Assembly: GCA_029532415.1 (NCBI GenBank) | Contig: JAQOTA010000052.1 | Location: forward strand, 1,984,001 to 2,048,000 | Source of the DNA: Marasmius tenuissimus | Lineage: Eukaryota > Basidiomycota > Agaricomycetes > Agaricales > Marasmiaceae | Direction: 5' to 3' | Length of the DNA stretch: 64,000 nucleotides | Shown here: one piece after another, positions 58,838 through 64,000 of the stretch | Layout: each line of letters starts with the position of its first letter | Numbering within the stretch: position 1 is the first letter of the stretch | Position numbers and translations under genes: made by a program | The notes under the pieces: model-generated | The model's database searches: none | Told to the model about the DNA's origin: nothing | The model's input: only the letters and a program-made list of their open reading frames with translations

Positions 58838-60966
58838 CTAAATTTTCTCGAACTCCCACACCACCGAGGGAGGCTCCCCTTCACTCGGGATCGTCCACAA
58901 CAATTCATAAAATGTCTCGTCATTCCAGGTTCCGGTTCCATACTTGAAGCTCCTTGTGTATCCTTCACCGAAGACATTCCCTTCCTTCAAAGTCAGCCTC
59001 AGTCCAGGGAGGTCGTACGTGTAGTTGACAGCGGACATGAAGTCGGCTGGGAGGCTGAAGTCCGGTCTCCGAACGCCTCCAAACCGGAATGACATCTCTG
59101 TGGCTCTAGAGACATCAGGTAGAGGCTCTGGGAATGACACAGCCAACGTGGTGTTACTGGCGACGGCATTTATGCTCGGTGCGGTGGAGTACAGCTGGAA
59201 ACAACGGATGAACGACCACACTAAAAAGCGGACGGGAAACAACAAACCATCATCCACCCGAGGCTATTGCCAGAATCCCAGAAAATGTTAGCGGGAACGT
59301 GATTGTCTGGGCTAGTTGCGGCTCCCCCAACAACGTTACTTTCTAGTTGTATAGCCCCGACGTTGATCCCGACATCGTTCCAACCTGTGTAGTTACGGGG
59401 AGCGGAAAGTTGATCGAATGGAGGTGAAACGGCCTGCGCGGCCCAGAGATGGGGACCTTTGAAAGTTTTGAGCGAGTCGACGACAGTGGAAGGTACGAGA
59501 GGGTCGTGGAATCTCGAGGTCAACGGGAGGCTATGGTCAGGCCGTCAGCATGGCATTATAGACGCAAAATAAACTCGCGTACATGGCTAGTGCAGCCACA
59601 TCTCCCAAATGTTCGGCGTTGTACAGAGGAAGGGGTATGGGAGCACTGTTGTCTTCTAGGCCCCCAGCGAGGCCCGATATCTGGCTGGCCAAGAATCCAA
59701 AGTACCTTCTCTGAGAGATGCTTGTCAGTCTCACATGCGGTAAACACGGCGGATGGAATCTCGAGCTCACCATGTCCATCCCGTAGGTCCTATCAAACGG
59801 CCCGCCGAGAGTTTTGATAGTCGGGTTGTAAATGTCGCCAATCGTTTCCCAAGTTTTCTGAATCATTGACGACGCTTCGCGTGCGATTACAGACTCCATT
59901 GGCATATACCCCCAGAGGGAGAGAGCCCATAGTGATACACCAGTATAAGTTCCAGAGTTAAACTTGAAAGATATTAGTTGTTTTCCCCGACGAGAGCTGC
60001 GCAGGACGTTCAGGGTTGTACACACCTCGCTGATAGTATCATAACGGTTGAATTCAGTGACTGCTTCCTCAGCCCACCGGTCTCCCCATGTCGACATATT
60101 CTTGTCACCGGAAAGATTGCCGACGTATGTGGCGCACATCACCCGCATATACCATGGGTTACCTGGGTGGGTTGTTCAATGTTGTGACGAGAAGGGGCAG
60201 TAGCTTGAGTGGGCTGACGTACTGTAGATAGGGCGTAGGTTATCGCCATCCACACCTCCTACCCGATATCCGTCTCCGACTGTCGCGTTATACATGCTCT
60301 CCTTTATGGTCTCCACCAGCGATGCGTCGAGGAGATGGCTAAACTCCTCTACAAGTATGATCCAGGCGCTGGTCACGAATAGGCCCATATTAGAGTCGTA
60401 TGATCCGTATATCTGAGCTCAACATGTCATTCCGGAGAATCTTCAGACGGAAATGAGTGCTATTCCGCACCCGAGGAGGCCAAACTTCGCCCGGAGGGGG
60501 TCCAGTAATATCGTCGCGGAATGTACCATACCACTTCTCCGAAGGGTCTTTGAACTGCCAAGTGAGACTGTATTTCGGACATGAGCGATTGCTGAGACGG
60601 TTGTTAAGAGCAGTACACTTCTTCAATGATAGCAGCCGCTGTCGAAGCGTCTTCTTGCTTATTCCTGGCGAGTAGACCAACCGCATACCATGCTGAGTAT
60701 CGAGGACTGTCCCACTAGAAAGAGTCTTGAGTATGTTTCCCTATTTCTAGCTAGATATTTACCAGTAAAGGCTTCTTGAAGAAGGCATCCATAACCTCCA
60801 TTGCGTACGAAAACACAGCCTGCTGCTTGTCCGGTAGTGTTTCCATGTACAGACCAGGTTCGCGTTGAAGTAATTCAGAAGGCCCGATAGATGTCCCCCA
60901 TACTAGACTGGCACCTGTTGCGACCACAAGAAATGAGAGAGTCGAGAAGAGGCTCGCAAACCGCAT
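58838..60966 (-). CDS. Secreted fungal protein of unknown function
   Basis: The signal peptide MRFASLFSTLSFLVVATGAS opens a protein of about 600 aa in some nine exons. Visible blocks are WDSPRYSAWYAVGLLARN, FKDPSEKWYGTFRDDITGPPPGEVWPP, YDSNMGLFVTSAWIILVEEFSHLL, NSGTYTGVSLWALSLWGYMP, NPTIKTLGGPFDRTYGMDM, PLYNAEHLGDVAALAMYASL and a beta-rich end (FELLWTIPSEGEPPSVVWEFEKI type). It resembles a set of secreted, uncharacterised proteins common in agaricomycetes and some ascomycetes; the helical, Trp/Tyr/Gly-rich middle recalls alpha/alpha-barrel carbohydrate-active enzymes, but I cannot name a catalytic residue. N-glycosylation sequons (NYT, NST, NLS) fit secretion. It lies between the two aldehyde dehydrogenases on the opposite strand. 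Confidence 0.72.
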
Positions 60967-62723
60967 GGTTGGGAGCTAAACTTGAACTTGGACTGGGTAG
61001 GCCTCAGAAGCCGGCTTTATACTTCCTAAGAGCAACATGGGAGCCAGTCATGTGTGGTGGCCATGAGAGCAGATATCTTTAGCGAAGCGGTCCGGTGACA
61101 TGGTAGGATCAACGTTGAACATGTGTCCATGTGCAATCATCACGTACGCTTGCGAAGATCTGCGAAGATGGGCCAATACGGACCTACCTCGTGAAGTTAG
61201 AATGCCGATTCATTGCCGCCGGAATGCCGGCCGCCACTCACGAGAAAAATTTGATTACACAACTTCAATCTTATCCTCTGCTTATCCCGGTCGCCTAATC
61301 CAGACTCCAGCCTTGGCTTCGTTGGCTTTCGAAAATCTCAAACGGTTCTTCAGGATCTCCATTGAGTCGGACAACAGCGTTAAGGACTTCGTGCCGCTGC
61401 AAAAGCAACCTTTCCGGAAATACACGTATGACAAACTCAGCCAATGTTATCTTCGAATTGCTGATTCCAAACCTCGGGCTTTGGGCTTTCGAAGACCATA
61501 CCAACCCCTTGACTATATGTGAACGCTTTTGCCAGCACAGCCGAGTTATCGACATGATGCTTCATAGCTTTCAGAGTTATAAGAGGGCTACCTCTGCAAT
61601 ATTCTCGTATGCACGTCTGCACAGTACTTTAATGGGAAGTATTGACGATTAATCGTTTATTTGTCAGTATGATTATGGCGCTTCCCTTCTAGACTCGAAC
61701 CCAGCAGCAACGCACGGTGTGGGGCCACGCAGCAGCTTTTGAACGACTGTCTTCAAAACTCTGACGGGGCGATCTGGCTCGAGTCTACTTTCCTTCGACA
61801 ACTGGACACACTCGTTTCTGGATCCAACGCAAGAATTCCCTCTAAATATGGGCGCCTTGTACTATGTAAGTATCTCGGAGACACGATGCAACCTTGCAAA
61901 TCGCGCGCTGTACACCGGCCAATTCGGTATTAGTCGTATCCCCACAAGCTATCATTCGTATCGTCGCTGACTTCCTTTCTCGATGGGAATACGAAGGTTC
62001 CTGAGTCCTGACAGACTTTCCGGCCCTGTCCTGCCAATATGGCTATCGATCCAGCTCCGAGCGGCCCATTCTCCAGCGATCTGGGCGCTCAAATCACCTG
62101 GGGCTGAGGTTGCCTCCATTGTCGGAGCTATACTCAATGAGCGATGACAAACGATGGTTACGAAGGAGATTATAGAAAATCAACAGACCTCCGAAGGGAT
62201 CGATCCGCACGTTGTTCTCGGCTACTTAGTTTCGTTTTGGTGACTTTTGGGGGTCCTACTCGCAGAAATTCCCGACTCTTTCGATCTTCTAGAGTTCATG
62301 GACTCTTGCTTTTATGAGTTACCTCGGACTACTAGTCAGTATTCCTCCCACGGGTACCGAGAACGAGGTCGTGTGAGACTACAGACAGGGTCAACTTGGG
62401 GCTATTCGTCAGATACTTGTTCGGAATCGCTCCTCGTGTTCTTGTGTTCTTGGCGTCCTCCCTTTCCTGGAGCCCGGTTGGCATCCGAATACATTTACTC
62501 AAATCGTATTGGACATTCACAAACCTACTTCACTGCGAAGGCTATGGCTTGCGCGTCCTCTCACTGTGACCTCAATGAGCTGACGTATCCGAGTCGGACA
62601 TGAGAACTATCTCGTTTAGCTCTCCGTGATGTCAGACACGGTGAGACAGCTTCGCATCGTATAAATACTGAGGTTGCGTTTCGTTCTCATCTCAGACATC
62701 CACTCAACTCTCTCCCAGTCAAC
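60967..62723 (+). other. Intergenic, no gene seen
   Basis: Upstream of the secreted-protein gene (minus) and the second aldehyde dehydrogenase (plus). Frames such as 61100-61522 and 62247-62603 lack domains and splice support. A TATA-like cgtataaatac near 62658 precedes the dehydrogenase ATG by about 65 bp. Confidence 0.5.
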
Positions 62724-64000
62724 ATGTCGTCCAAACAATTCAAGCTCCAACTCGACACACAAGCCTACAAAGGAACAGTCTCGGTGAACACTGGGCTCTT
62801 CATCGGCGGCAAGTGGGTCGAACCTGTTGAAGGAGGCACTATCGAGTACGTTCTTTCGACACCCCCTATCGCAACCTCGACTGACCAAGAGTTCGTAGTG
62901 TTATCAACCCTGGTGCGCCCATCATAAATATACGTCCGACCTCGAGAGCAGACGCATTGACACAGTATTCACAGCTACTGGCAAACCGATCACCACCGTT
63001 TCCGTTGGTACCGAAAAGGATGTGGATATCGCAGTCGATATCGCAAGGAAAGCATACAAAACCTCGTGGGGATTGAAGGTTCCAGGAATCGAACGTGGAA
63101 AGTACCTTGGCAAGCTCGCTAATCTGATCGAGGCAAATTTGGATGAACTCGCCGCGCTCGAGAGTCTTAACGTCGGTAAGTCCTATCACATTGACTGCAA
63201 CAGAGATTGCATTGGCTTATCATACGATAGGAAAACCATTTGCCATGTCAAAGAACATGGACGTCGCATTCACTGTTCAGGTTTTGAGGTACTTCGCTGG
63301 ACAAGCCGACAAAATTCATGGCGAAACAATTGAGGTTAGTACCTCCATCAGAATAAAGAGTCTCCATTGATCGCAACCTCAACTTCTTCCGTTTAGACAA
63401 CGGAGCAGAAGTTTGCCTACACCAGGCGTGAACCATATGGCGTTGTGGTATGTCCTTTCGCATGTCTTGCAGACAACACCTTGCACTGACGCGCGAGTTA
63501 CGCAGGGAGCAATCACCCCATGGAACGGTCCAGTCGTATGTTGCTTGTTCGCATCGAGTCTCAAATTGTATGCCGATCACCTCCACCTTAGCTCATGCTT
63601 TGCGCCAAGATCGCACCCGCCGTCGCTGCTGGGAACACAATTGTATTGAAGGTAGGTCGATCCATACCCCAAGTAACAATCCGTTTCTCAAGACTAGCTT
63701 CTTCAGCCTTCCGAAATCACACCACTCACAGCACTCAAAGTTGCCGACTTAATCAATGAGGCTGGTTTCCCTCCTGGCGTCATCAACATCGTCAATGGCT
63801 TAGGCTAGTAGTCTATTGACTTTACAACGCGACAAGCTGACATTCTGACGACCGACCTGTAGGATCAACCGTTGGTAGCGCGATCTCTGCACACCCTCAC
63901 ATCGGCAGAATCTCCTTCACTGGTAGCACCCTAACGGGACGAAAAATTCAAGAAGCCTCTGCTAAAACAAATCTCAAGGTCGTCTCGCTTGAACTTGGTG
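62724..64000 (+). CDS. Aldehyde dehydrogenase (paralogue 2), 3' end outside the window
   Basis: Starts [66 protein letters not shown], matching paralogue 1 almost residue for residue. Visible exons continue through [86 protein letters not shown] and [42 protein letters not shown]. It is cut at KVVSLELG, the catalytic-Glu region, so the catalytic Cys part lies beyond 64000. Exon borders, including a 14-nt exon at 62899-62912, match paralogue 1. Gly-Pro replaces Phe-Pro after the conserved PWN. Confidence 0.9.

Overview
The window is nuclear DNA from a filamentous basidiomycete, most likely a mushroom-forming agaricomycete. Evidence: nearly every gene is cut by short introns (about 45-60 nt, mostly GT-AG); there are four class I hydrophobin loci, several LRR-type F-box genes of the agaric expansion and a DUF6532-type protein; upstream regions are pyrimidine-rich. 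I see no bacterial, viral, transposon or CRISPR sequence. Gene models were built by reading frames and splice sites by eye, so inner exon borders are inferences unless stated.

Layout. 0-7.5 kb is compact housekeeping: a LisH/WD40 corepressor subunit (TBL1/Sif2 type), a mitochondrial GHITM/BAX-inhibitor membrane protein, the ribosome-biogenesis ATPase Rix7/NVL, and mitochondrial ribosomal protein uL30m. 8.3-12.1 kb is a hydrophobin cluster: two intact genes and one with a one-base frameshift; a fourth copy, also frameshifted, sits at 34.7-35.1 kb. 12.4-25.1 kb holds an F-box protein, ribosomal stalk protein P1, a secreted acid sphingomyelinase, an FHIT-type HIT hydrolase, a second F-box protein and the SM protein Sly1. 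25.1-37 kb is sparse: a small MGC-start (putatively lipidated) protein, a large CSC1/OSCA-type channel and long gene-poor stretches.

37-55.6 kb is dense again: an FAD monooxygenase, two F-box proteins, the splicing factor Wbp11, an RNF10-type RING protein, an intron-bearing tRNA-Glu(CTC), TRAPP subunit Bet5, an MFS transporter, Alg14, a coiled-coil/DUF6532 protein and a DHHC palmitoyltransferase. 56.3-64 kb holds two paralogous aldehyde dehydrogenases flanking an oppositely oriented secreted protein; the second dehydrogenase runs off the window.

Several genes belong to the secretory route (Sly1, Bet5, Alg14, palmitoyltransferase), but they are interspersed and I see no sign of a functional cluster. 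The most unusual signals concern gene structure rather than a new system: a probable one-nucleotide exon inside the DHHC motif codons, three GC-AG introns, a conserved 14-nt exon in both dehydrogenases, a Met-only first exon in P1, and two hydrophobins each broken by one missing base.
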